Notes under the pieces: model-generated
The model's input: only the letters and a program-made list of their open reading frames with translations
Database searches by the model: none
What the model was told of the DNA's origin: nothing
Translations under genes and position numbers: made by a program
Part shown: piece after piece, positions 6,498 through 13,137 of the stretch
Numbering within the stretch: the first letter of the stretch is position 1
Layout: every line of letters begins with the position of its first letter
Assembly (NCBI GenBank): GCA_021849525.1
Contig: JAJZSS010000010.1
Location: 1 to 13,137, forward strand
Direction: 5' to 3'
Length of the DNA: 13,137 nucleotides
From: Chloroflexota bacterium
GTDB lineage: Bacteria > Chloroflexota > Anaerolineae > Anaerolineales > UBA4823

Positions 6498-8141
6498 CAT
6501 CGGCATTCTGATCCCGTGCCGCCTGGCTGCCGCGATCGCTTCTGGATAACCCGCATCGGCGTGCCGGACAACGCCCATCCCGGGGTCCGTGGTCAGGACA
6601 CGCTCCAACCGGCGGTCAGCTTCAGGAGTGCCATCCGCAACAATGACCTGCCCGGCGTGCTGACTGTACCCGATCCCCACACCACCCCCATGGTGGAAAG
6701 AAACCCAGGTTGCGCCACCTACCGCGTTGATTAACGCATTCAAGATAGCCCAATCGCTCACTGCGTCTGTGCCATCGCGCATACCCTCCGTTTCGCGGTT
6801 GGGCGAGGCGACCGACCCGGCATCCAGGTGATCGCGGCCGATAACGATTGGGGCTTTCACTTCGCCGCGGCGCACGAGTTCGTTAAAAGCGAGGCCCGCC
6901 TTTGCGCGTTCCCCATATCCCAGCCAGCAGATCCGAGCGGGCAGGCCCTGGAAGGGCACCTTTTCCTGCGCCATTCGAAGCCAGCGATGTAAGTGGGCAT
7001 CTTCTGGGAAAAGCTGCATGATGACTTCGTCAGTACGGTAAATATCCTGCGGATCACCGGACAACGCTACCCAGCGAAATGGTCCTTTTCCCTCACAAAA
7101 GAGGGGGCGGATGTAAGCAGGCACAAAGCCCGGGAAATTAAAGGCATCCTTGACGCCGAAATCAAATGCTCGCTGGCGCAGGTTATTCCCGTAATCGAAA
7201 ACTTCAGCGCCGGCGCGTTGGAAGGCCAGCATGGCTTCGACATGCCGGGCCATCGATTCCAGGGAACGCTGCTGGTATTGCTGTGGATCGCTCTTATGTA
7301 AGGCATCTGCCTGGGCCACATTCAACCCGGCCGGGATATACATCTGGACATCGTGGGCCGGAGTCTGGTCAGTGACTACATCCGGGACGACGCCCCGCAG
7401 TACCAGCTCTGGGTAGATCTCTGCGGCATTGCCGATCAAACCAATGGATTGAGGCGTCCCGGTCTGGACGCATTCCTCGACCAATGTCATGGCTTCTTCC
7501 AATGTGTCGACCACGACATCCACATAACCAATTTCATGCCGGCGGCGGGCGCGCTCCGGGTCAGCCTCGACAACCAAACCGACCCCTTCGTTCATCGTGA
7601 TCGCCAGCGGCTGTGCTCCACCCATACCTCCCAGACCTGCCGTCAGCACAAACTTCCCTTTTAGCGAAGGCCAACCCCGCTGTTGGGCCAGCGAACCCAG
7701 GGTCTCATATGTCCCCTGCAAGATACCCTGCGTGCCGATATAAATCCAGGATCCAGCGGTCATTTGCCCATACATCATCAAACCTTGCGCAGCCAGATGA
7801 TCGAAATGCTCCTGGGTCGCCCAATGGGGTACGAGGTTCGAATTAGCAATCAGAACTCGAGGCGCGTCCGGATGGGTCCGAAAAACTACCACCGGTTTGC
7901 CCGACTGAACCAGAAGCGTTTCATCTTCTTCCAGATCACGCAGTACTTCGAGGATCGTCTCAAACGCCTCCCAGCTGCGCGCGGCCTGCCCGCGCCCACC
8001 GTATACAACCAGATCTAAGGGCCGCTCGGCTACTTGCGGGTCCAGATTGTTCTGTATCATGCGATAAACAGCTTCTGTCTGCCAGGACTTACAGTTTAGC
8101 TGGGTGCCCCGGGGGGCGCGTACAGTTCGAGGTTCGGTCAT
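6489..8141 (-). CDS. hutU: Urocanate hydratase (urocanase)
   Basis: The 550-residue protein is full length for HutU, which adds water to urocanate to form imidazolonepropionate, the second step of histidine breakdown, using tightly bound NAD+ as an electrophile. Family hallmarks are present throughout: [12 protein letters not shown] (residues 46-57), [14 protein letters not shown], the nucleotide-binding glycine loop GLGGMGGAQ (169-177), TDQTPAHD, and [14 protein letters not shown] (403-416) with Cys405 at the position of the conserved active-site cysteine. The C-terminal [15 protein letters not shown] and the ending HGIRMPML are also typical. The enzyme is cytosolic. GGAGG lies 6 bases before the ATG. 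No hutH, hutI, hutG or ftcD lies in this window, so the other pathway genes must be elsewhere or absent. A strong candidate promoter and inverted repeat lie directly upstream. Downstream is the CcmC-like/MFS pair, possibly in the same transcript. Confidence 0.98.
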   Translation of the reverse strand: MTEPRTVRAPRGTQLNCKSWQTEAVYRMIQNNLDPQVAERPLDLVVYGGRGQAARSWEAFETILEVLRDLEEDETLLVQSGKPVVVFRTHPDAPRVLIANSNLVPHWATQEHFDHLAAQGLMMYGQMTAGSWIYIGTQGILQGTYETLGSLAQQRGWPSLKGKFVLTAGLGGMGGAQPLAITMNEGVGLVVEADPERARRRHEIGYVDVVVDTLEEAMTLVEECVQTGTPQSIGLIGNAAEIYPELVLRGVVPDVVTDQTPAHDVQMYIPAGLNVAQADALHKSDPQQYQQRSLESMARHVEAMLAFQRAGAEVFDYGNNLRQRAFDFGVKDAFNFPGFVPAYIRPLFCEGKGPFRWVALSGDPQDIYRTDEVIMQLFPEDAHLHRWLRMAQEKVPFQGLPARICWLGYGERAKAGLAFNELVRRGEVKAPIVIGRDHLDAGSVASPNRETEGMRDGTDAVSDWAILNALINAVGGATWVSFHHGGGVGIGYSQHAGQVIVADGTPEADRRLERVLTTDPGMGVVRHADAGYPEAIAAARRHGIRMPMLK

Positions 8142-8171
8142 GCTATCCTCCAGATAAGATTAAAACAATCC

Positions 8172-8196
8172 CCTCCGGCTGATTATAAGCCGGAGG
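8172..8196. promoter_or_regulatory. Perfect 9-bp inverted repeat around the hutU -10 box: likely operator
   Basis: CCTCCGGCT and its exact complement AGCCGGAGG flank a 7-base centre that contains the hutU -10 hexamer. It could fold as an RNA hairpin, but a predicted transcript from the promoter inside it would carry only part of one arm. A repressor operator covering the -10 box is the simplest reading; a terminator for transcription arriving from the rrf2 side is the alternative, since GGATTGTTTT follows on the minus strand. Confidence 0.55.
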
Positions 8197-8210
8197 AGGA
8201 CTGGGGTCAA
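8182..8210 (-). promoter_or_regulatory. Near-consensus sigma70-type promoter of hutU
   Basis: On the minus strand TTGACC (8210-8205) is followed by exactly 17 bases and TATAAT (8187-8182). This matches 11 of 12 consensus positions with ideal spacing, the best promoter in the window. The predicted start near 8175 leaves a leader of about 34 bases with GGAGG before the hutU ATG. Confidence 0.65.
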
Positions 8211-8236
8211 AAGAATCGGGAAATGAATTCTTAATG

Positions 8237-8270
8237 CAAAATCCCCTGGCAGAAGATCAACTTCTACCAG
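8237..8270 (-). terminator. Intrinsic terminator of the Rrf2 regulator gene
   Basis: In minus-strand RNA, CTGGTAGAAG pairs with CTTCTGCCAG as a 10-bp stem with one G-U pair and a 5-base loop (8270-8246), followed by GGGATTTT. It starts about 35 bases after the Rrf2 stop. The G-U pair becomes a C/A mismatch in plus-strand RNA, so the hairpin is better on the minus strand, as expected for a terminator of that gene. Confidence 0.55.
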
Positions 8271-8304
8271 AGGTAAATTGCGTCATATTTTTATGATAAT
8301 TGGA

Positions 8305-8718
8305 TCAGGCTGCTACGGGCATTTCAACAAACTGGCTAAAATAAATGCTTTTTAGCTTTTTAACAAGCTCTGACTGGGCATCACACCAGACTGTCTGCAT
8401 TGGGCAGTCATCGCCGAAGGTGCAAATCCCATTGGTGCCAACGCACTCGTTGAGCAAGATCGGTCCATCAATGGCTTCGACAACTTCCAACAAAGAGATC
8501 TGGTCAGGATCGCGTGCCAGGGATACCCCGCCGCGGGCGCCGCGCGAAGTCTGGAGCAAGCCGGCTACCGATAATTGAGAAACAATCTTCGCCAAAAAGG
8601 ATGGCGGAATTTGTTGTTCTTCTGCAATCTGACTGGTGGCAGCTCGTTGATCTTGACCCAACCGTGCGAGATATAAAACGGCGCGTACTGCATAATCGGC
8701 TTGACGTGTTATTTGCAT
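8305..8718 (-). CDS. Rrf2 family transcriptional regulator with iron-sulfur-type cysteines
   Basis: The 137-residue protein has the Rrf2 layout: an N-terminal winged helix (MQITRQADYAVRAVLYLARL, then a recognition region PPSFLAKIVSQLSVAGLL at 38-55 and the wing SRGARGGVSLAR at 58-69), followed by a cysteine loop and a C-terminal dimerisation helix. Cys92, Cys99 and Cys105 match the three cluster ligands of IscR and NsrR, with one extra residue in the first gap; a fourth, Cys112, follows. Asp8 corresponds to the aspartate that completes the 4Fe-4S ligand set in NsrR. It probably senses iron-sulfur status, nitric oxide or redox state and represses targets, likely including its own gene. GGGAG lies about 9 bases before the ATG. 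No iscS, sufBCD or nitric-oxide detoxification gene is next to it, so the regulon is not evident. Confidence 0.92.
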   Translation of the reverse strand: MQITRQADYAVRAVLYLARLGQDQRAATSQIAEEQQIPPSFLAKIVSQLSVAGLLQTSRGARGGVSLARDPDQISLLEVVEAIDGPILLNECVGTNGICTFGDDCPMQTVWCDAQSELVKKLKSIYFSQFVEMPVAA

Positions 8719-8745
8719 GGACTATTCTCCCTTTCCGCTTTTACG

Positions 8746-8758
8746 GATAAAAATTATC
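8746..8758. promoter_or_regulatory. Inverted repeat GATAA-N3-TTATC at the predicted rrf2 start site
   Basis: A perfect 5-bp inverted repeat with a 3-base centre lies at the predicted transcription start of rrf2, just downstream of its -10 box. Rrf2 regulators commonly repress their own genes from AT-rich dyads, so this is a plausible autoregulatory operator. Confidence 0.35.
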
Positions 8759-8764
8759 ACCATT

Positions 8765-8793
8765 ATTTTAGACAGTTTTTGGCGTATTCACAA
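8765..8793 (-). promoter_or_regulatory. Candidate promoter of the Rrf2 regulator gene
   Basis: On the minus strand TTGTGA (8793-8788) and TAAAAT (8770-8765) are 17 bases apart, matching four and five of six consensus bases. The predicted start is near 8758, giving a leader of about 40 bases. Confidence 0.45.
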
Positions 8794-8815
8794 GTGACAG
8801 ACATCATCGCATTTG

Positions 8816-8828
8816 GATGACGGTCATC
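8816..8828. promoter_or_regulatory. 13-bp perfect palindrome GATGACGGTCATC, possible regulator site
   Basis: Two 6-bp arms, GATGAC and GTCATC, flank a single G. It lies about 23 bases upstream of the rrf2 -35 box and about 215 bases upstream of the ugd start. The binding protein is unknown. Confidence 0.35.
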
Positions 8829-8916
8829 TATTTTGTATGAATATTATCCATTACATTGCTGTTCCATAAGCACAAAATAGCTAACAAAATTATTTAGCAG
8901 GCTGCCATTCAAGATA

Positions 8917-8925
8917 TGGTAATAT
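8917..8925 (+). promoter_or_regulatory. Possible extended -10 promoter for ugd
   Basis: TGGTAATAT fits the TGn-TATAAT extended -10 pattern, which tolerates a poor -35; no good -35 is seen. A start near 8932 would leave a leader of about 110 bases. Confidence 0.3.
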
Positions 8926-9042
8926 TAGGCGCTGGGGATGAAAATTTCTGATGGATCTGAATAACATTTACCACGATCTTCTTACAACCAGGGTGAGGTT
9001 TTTTCACCTGTCTTCTTACCAATTCACTGGGAGGCTCAAAAA

Positions 9043-10386
<1,344 letters not shown>

Positions 10387-10415
10387 TCTCATTCACAAAA
10401 AGAAGCGTGATTTTA

Positions 10416-10454
10416 GGACTGTCTGGGTGGAACAGCCCGGCAGTCCCTTATTTT
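10416..10454 (+). terminator. Terminator-like hairpin between ugd and the zinc-ribbon methyltransferase gene
   Basis: GGACTG-TC-T-GGG pairs with CCC-GG-CAGTCC (10416-10427 with 10436-10446), about 11 pairs including one G-U and one bulged T, with an 8-base loop, followed by CTTATTTT. It sits in the 76-base gap, ending just before the AAGGA of the next gene, so it would terminate ugd transcripts or attenuate expression of the methyltransferase. Confidence 0.55.
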
Positions 10455-10462
10455 AAGGATCC

Positions 10463-11374
10463 ATGACCACAACTCCCCCTCCCGATCAACGACCACCAGT
10501 TTGCAGCTATGAAGGATCCGATTACCAGCAATCCTTCTGGGAGCACAGTGACCGGGCATATGAAGACCAGGTCGAAGCCATTGCTTTACAGCGCCTGCTG
10601 CCTGCCCGTGGCCAACTCATGTTGGAGCTGGGTGCAGGTGCTGGACGAAACACTCCTCGCTATCACGGCTTTGACCGGATTGTTTTGTTGGATTACTCCC
10701 GCACTCAGCTGGAGCAGGCTCAGACGCGATTGGGCACCGGGCCACGCTATACCTACGTCGCAGCCGACGTTTATCGCCTGCCTTTTACCAGCGGAGTTTT
10801 TGATACCGCGACCATGATTCGCACTTTGCACCATATGGCCAATGCTCCATTAGCCCTGGCGCAGGTCCGGCGGGTTCTCCAGCCTGGGGCGATCTTTATC
10901 CTCGAATACGCCAACAAGCAGAATTTCAAGGCGATCTTGCGTTATCTGCTGGGACGCCAGGATTGGAATCCATTCGACCAGCAACCGGTGGAATTTGCCA
11001 GCCTCAACTTCGATTTTCACCCCAAAGCTGTACGCCGCTGGCTAAGTGACCTGGAATTCAGGGTTGAACGCCAGCTGACCGTCTCGCATTACCGGATCGC
11101 GCTACTGAAACGTCTGATACCATTAAAACTTCTCGTCGCAGCCGACTCATTCGCCCAACAAAGAGGTAACTGGTGGCAGATAACACCAAGCGTCTTCATC
11201 CGCGCCCAACTTGCAGGACAAACAACACCGGCCAGGGAAGTTGAAACGCTATTTGCCTGCCCCGAATGTAGCCACTCTCCCCTGGAAACCCAACCGGACG
11301 CCCTGCTTTGCCCAGCCTGCCTGCGACGGTGGGGGATAAGGGATGGGATCTATGATTTTCGGTCCCCGATCTAG
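10463..11374 (+). CDS. Class I SAM-dependent methyltransferase with C-terminal Trm112-like zinc ribbon
   Basis: The 303-residue protein has a Methyltransf_11-type Rossmann domain: motif I LELGAGAGR (residues 54-62), the acidic residue after strand 2 in LLDYSR (Asp77), the motif ADVYRLPF (101-108), FDTATMIRTLHHM and the motif RVLQPGAIFILEY (137-149). The C-terminal 40 residues form a separate small domain with two CxxC pairs, Cys266/Cys269 and Cys283/Cys286, ending RRWGIRDGIYDF. This resembles Trm112/YcaR-type zinc ribbons, which in other organisms activate methyltransferases as a separate subunit; here it is fused. The substrate is unknown. It is predicted cytosolic. AAGGA lies about 5 bases before the ATG. 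Following ugd suggests read-through expression past the hairpin, and possibly a role in surface-glycan or lipid modification, but this is only context. Confidence 0.82.
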   Translation: MTTTPPPDQRPPVCSYEGSDYQQSFWEHSDRAYEDQVEAIALQRLLPARGQLMLELGAGAGRNTPRYHGFDRIVLLDYSRTQLEQAQTRLGTGPRYTYVAADVYRLPFTSGVFDTATMIRTLHHMANAPLALAQVRRVLQPGAIFILEYANKQNFKAILRYLLGRQDWNPFDQQPVEFASLNFDFHPKAVRRWLSDLEFRVERQLTVSHYRIALLKRLIPLKLLVAADSFAQQRGNWWQITPSVFIRAQLAGQTTPAREVETLFACPECSHSPLETQPDALLCPACLRRWGIRDGIYDFRSPI

Positions 11375-11405
11375 GCGGACCAGGTCAGGAACCCCTCAAG
11401 ACCGG

Positions 11406-12137
11406 CTAAATTTTTTCAATTACGCAAAAATGGGAAAGACCAAACCAGCGCAGGGGTGTCTTTTCCATACCCTGCAAAAAGCCGCGCAACCAGCGTCCTA
11501 CCCGGGGATAGCGTACGATAATATTGTCATACGCCCCAAAGATAACCGTCTGATAGGTAAAACGAACTGGCAAACCCCGGAATAATTGTTCAAGGTCTCG
11601 CGTTTGGTAAATCCGGACATGGGGCGCCAGGCGATCACGCCAACGGCGAGGCAGATAATTAATCAGGGGAATATTACCGAAGCGATATTTTCCGCGCCAG
11701 TAGATCCCGTGGGTCTCAAAGGGATAGCCGCGATTAGGGACAAATAACAGGATTCGCCCGCCCAGGCGTAAAACACGCACCATCTCCTCAACAGCCAGGC
11801 GGTCATTCTGGACATGCTCTAATACTTCATGACTCAAGATCGCGTCGAATGCAGAGTCGGGGAAGGGGAGCGATTCGCCGGGTGCATTGATAATTTCCAG
11901 GCTGCGTAAGTGAGCCTGAACAGCGCGCTCAAAATCATATTCCAATCCGATCACACGCCGGGCGTATGGCATAAGGTGTTCCACATACATCCCTACCCCG
12001 CAGCCATTTTCCAGGAGTTGGCCCCGCGCAGCCTCTCCCCCATGATTTAAGATCAGCTCCAGACGCCTTTCCTGACCGGCACGCCAGACATAGGATGGCT
12101 CACCCCGCAGAGCAGCCTTATCCAGATCACGATCCAT
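11406..12137 (-). CDS. Class I SAM-dependent methyltransferase, substrate unknown
   Basis: The 243-residue protein has the Methyltransf_11 core: motif I LLENGCGVGMYVEHL, the acidic residue in VIGLEYD after strand 2, NAPGESLPFPDSAFDAILSH around motif II, then EVLEHV and EEMVRVLRLGGRILLFVPNR. The C-terminal part (RYRFGN, INYLPRRWRDRL, HVRIYQTRDLEQLF) resembles methyltransferases of lipid or glycan pathways, without a precise match. The ATG at 12137 is preferred: it lies 2 bases after the ubiE stop with AGGAA about 7 bases upstream, inside the ubiE end. A longer frame from a TTG at 12155 overlaps ubiE by 16 bases and has no advantage. Position behind ubiE suggests a linked role, perhaps on quinones or other isoprenoid lipids, but that is inference. 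It converges on the plus-strand methyltransferase with 31 bases between. Confidence 0.82.
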   Translation of the reverse strand: MDRDLDKAALRGEPSYVWRAGQERRLELILNHGGEAARGQLLENGCGVGMYVEHLMPYARRVIGLEYDFERAVQAHLRSLEIINAPGESLPFPDSAFDAILSHEVLEHVQNDRLAVEEMVRVLRLGGRILLFVPNRGYPFETHGIYWRGKYRFGNIPLINYLPRRWRDRLAPHVRIYQTRDLEQLFRGLPVRFTYQTVIFGAYDNIIVRYPRVGRWLRGFLQGMEKTPLRWFGLSHFCVIEKI

Positions 12138-12139
12138 GT

Positions 12140-12856
12140 TTATTTCCTGCCCCAATGGATCGCCATCGTCCCAAACATATAGCGGCGAAACCCGACCTGT
12201 TTAAAACCGGCAGCAATAAAACGGCTTGCCAGTTGCTCAGCGTACAAGAAATTCTCCGTGGTCTCTGGCAAGTAAGTATAAGCATCCACCTGTCCCGTGA
12301 GCAAGCCGCCCAGCCAGGGAATAATTTTATGCAAATGAAAATTAATGAACGGAGTGAGCAGTGAGCGCCTGGGGCGCGTGGTATCCAGCGCCACCAGCCA
12401 ACCGCCGGGTTTAAGCACCCGCCACTGCTCCGTGAGACTGGTATGCAAATCGATCACATTGCGCAGCAGGTATCCAGAAACTACAGCATCGAAATATTCA
12501 TCCACGAAAGGCAGATGCAGCGCATCTGCGGCCGTCCAGGACTGCACGACTTCAATTTTCTCCTGCTCGCGCACTCGCTGGCGACCAACGCGCATCATTT
12601 CCAAAGTAAAGTCTGCGGCGACAGCTTCAACACCCGGGTGCTGGCGCACTGCCTCGCGGGCCAGGTCACCGGTCCCGGCGCCCAGATCCAATAGATGGCC
12701 TGTGTCCGGCAAGTCTGCCTGCCGGATCACATCGCGCCGCCAACGCAAATCTTGGCCGCCAGTCATCAACCGGTTCATAAGATCATAGCGCGGTGCGATC
12801 CTGGTAAACATGGCCTGCACATAGCTGGCGCGGGCTGGTCCATCCAATTGTGTCAT
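12140..12856 (-). CDS. ubiE: UbiE/MenG-type demethylmenaquinone methyltransferase
   Basis: The 238-residue product matches the UbiE/MenG family, which transfers a methyl group from SAM to the ring carbon in the last step of menaquinone synthesis. The N-terminal signature VQAMFTRIAPRYDLMNRLMT (residues 13-32) is characteristic, followed by motif I LLDLGAGTGDLA (55-66), ADFTLEMM after strand 2, AADALHLPF (109-117), the family LLRNV segment (130-134) and RVLKPGGWLVALDTTRP (146-162). The C-terminal YTYLPETTENF corresponds to the family's YLPxS motif before the final helix. In an Anaerolineae-like host menaquinone is the expected substrate, so menG may be the better name. AGGAGG lies 4 bases before the ATG. 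It begins 24 bases after the UMF1 transporter gene and ends 2 bases before the next methyltransferase, so the three form one operon. Confidence 0.9.
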   Translation of the reverse strand: MTQLDGPARASYVQAMFTRIAPRYDLMNRLMTGGQDLRWRRDVIRQADLPDTGHLLDLGAGTGDLAREAVRQHPGVEAVAADFTLEMMRVGRQRVREQEKIEVVQSWTAADALHLPFVDEYFDAVVSGYLLRNVIDLHTSLTEQWRVLKPGGWLVALDTTRPRRSLLTPFINFHLHKIIPWLGGLLTGQVDAYTYLPETTENFLYAEQLASRFIAAGFKQVGFRRYMFGTMAIHWGRK

Positions 12857-12880
12857 CCTGCCTCCTGATGCTCCGAGTGC

Positions 12881-13137
12881 TTAATGCAACAACACCGCGT
12901 CTTCCTGTTTTGCCGCCTTTTTACCTTCTTCCACATCCACGCGCATGAGCAAGAAACCACCCAGAATAAAAAGCACAATCAGGCTGAGCACTGCCGGGCG
13001 GCTGCTGCAAAAGATTGCTCCTGCCGAAGCAAACATCAGGGGACCAATGATTGCCGAGAATTTTTCCATCACGCCAAATAAGCCGAAAAATTCGCCGCTT
13101 TTCGAGGCCGGCGACAGGGCTGCATACAGGCTGCGAC
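12881..13137 (-). CDS. UMF1/Atg22-like MFS transporter, C-terminal end only
   Basis: The frame is open from the window edge to TAA at 12883-12881, giving the last 84 or so residues; the start lies outside. The visible part begins RSLYAALSPASKSGEFFGLF, then VMEKFSAIIGPLMFASAGAI, and a last helix LSLIVLFILGGFLLMRV followed by an acidic, lysine-rich tail. This closely resembles the final two helices of UMF1-family MFS proteins, where SRSLYARLxP and EFFGFYNVxGKF are conserved. The transported substrate is not known for bacterial members. An internal ATG pair at 13072 is not the true start because the family match continues upstream of it. It is the upstream gene of the operon with ubiE and the methyltransferase. 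Confidence 0.85.
   Translation of the reverse strand, partial: RSLYAALSPASKSGEFFGLFGVMEKFSAIIGPLMFASAGAIFCSSRPAVLSLIVLFILGGFLLMRVDVEEGKKAAKQEDAVLLH

Larger units (their letters stand above)
8719..9042. other. 324-base divergent regulatory region between rrf2 and ugd, no gene seen
   Basis: This AT-rich gap separates the divergent Rrf2 and ugd genes. It holds the candidate rrf2 promoter with an inverted repeat at its start site, a 13-bp perfect palindrome, a possible extended -10 for ugd, and an imperfect hairpin in the ugd leader (arms 8989-8996 and 9004-9010, one bulged G, T-rich loop). A nine-codon frame at 8938-8964 has no spaced ribosome binding site and is not called. No tRNA or recognised small RNA is seen. 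Confidence 0.6.

Noticed and set aside
8938..8964. Short frame MKISDGSE upstream of ugd as a leader peptide
   Set aside because: There is no properly spaced ribosome binding site and no regulatory codon bias, so chance is the simpler explanation.
11384..11415. Possible terminator after the zinc-ribbon methyltransferase: GGTC/GACC before a run of six T
   Set aside because: A 4-bp stem with a 13-base loop and seven bases before the T run is not convincing.
12138..12155. TTG start at 12155 for the second methyltransferase
   Set aside because: It overlaps the ubiE end, and the ATG at 12137 has a well-spaced AGGAA and fits the coupled operon arrangement.

Overview
The window looks like an ordinary chromosomal stretch from a member of the Chloroflexota, most likely the Anaerolineae class. 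This is inferred from gene style: a LysM protein with a Thr/Pro-rich linker and an SdrD_B-like domain, a solitary divergent GT4-like glycosyltransferase, roughly balanced GC, and GGAGG-type ribosome binding sites. No rRNA, tRNA, CRISPR array, insertion sequence or phage gene was seen.

Layout. Positions 1-1273 hold two minus-strand genes: a metal-dependent hydrolase of the UPF0173 family, then a sulfite-oxidase-like molybdopterin protein cut by the window edge. Positions 1497-4585 hold a plus-strand glycosyltransferase, a minus-strand membrane-anchored LysM protein and a plus-strand DHH/DHHA1 phosphoesterase. Positions 4590-8141 hold a minus-strand series: urocanate hydratase (hutU), a six-helix membrane protein resembling CcmC, and an MFS transporter starting one base after it. 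Positions 8305-8718 hold an Rrf2-type regulator with cluster-binding cysteines. After a 324-base divergent intergenic region come, on the plus strand, UDP-glucose 6-dehydrogenase (ugd) and a methyltransferase with a C-terminal zinc ribbon. Positions 11406-13137 hold a minus-strand operon: the C-terminal end of a UMF1/Atg22-like MFS transporter, then ubiE/menG, then a second methyltransferase.

How the genes fit together. The operon at the right end is tight (gaps of 24 and 2 bases) and links a quinone methyltransferase with a transporter and a methyltransferase of unknown substrate. hutU stands alone: no hutH, hutI, hutG or ftcD is in the window. It has a near-consensus sigma70-type promoter whose -10 box is the centre of a perfect 9-bp inverted repeat, which suggests repressor control. 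The ugd/methyltransferase pair is separated by a terminator-like hairpin, so the methyltransferase probably depends on read-through.

Most notable. I do not see a clear new defence or mobile system. The best points for a second look are the palindromic hutU promoter, a 15-bp repeat that copies the hutU stop codon four times in frame, a CcmC-like protein that keeps two candidate haem histidines but not the WWD motif, a GT4-like protein lacking the usual catalytic-motif glutamates, and an Rrf2 regulator combining IscR-type cysteines with an NsrR-like Asp8.
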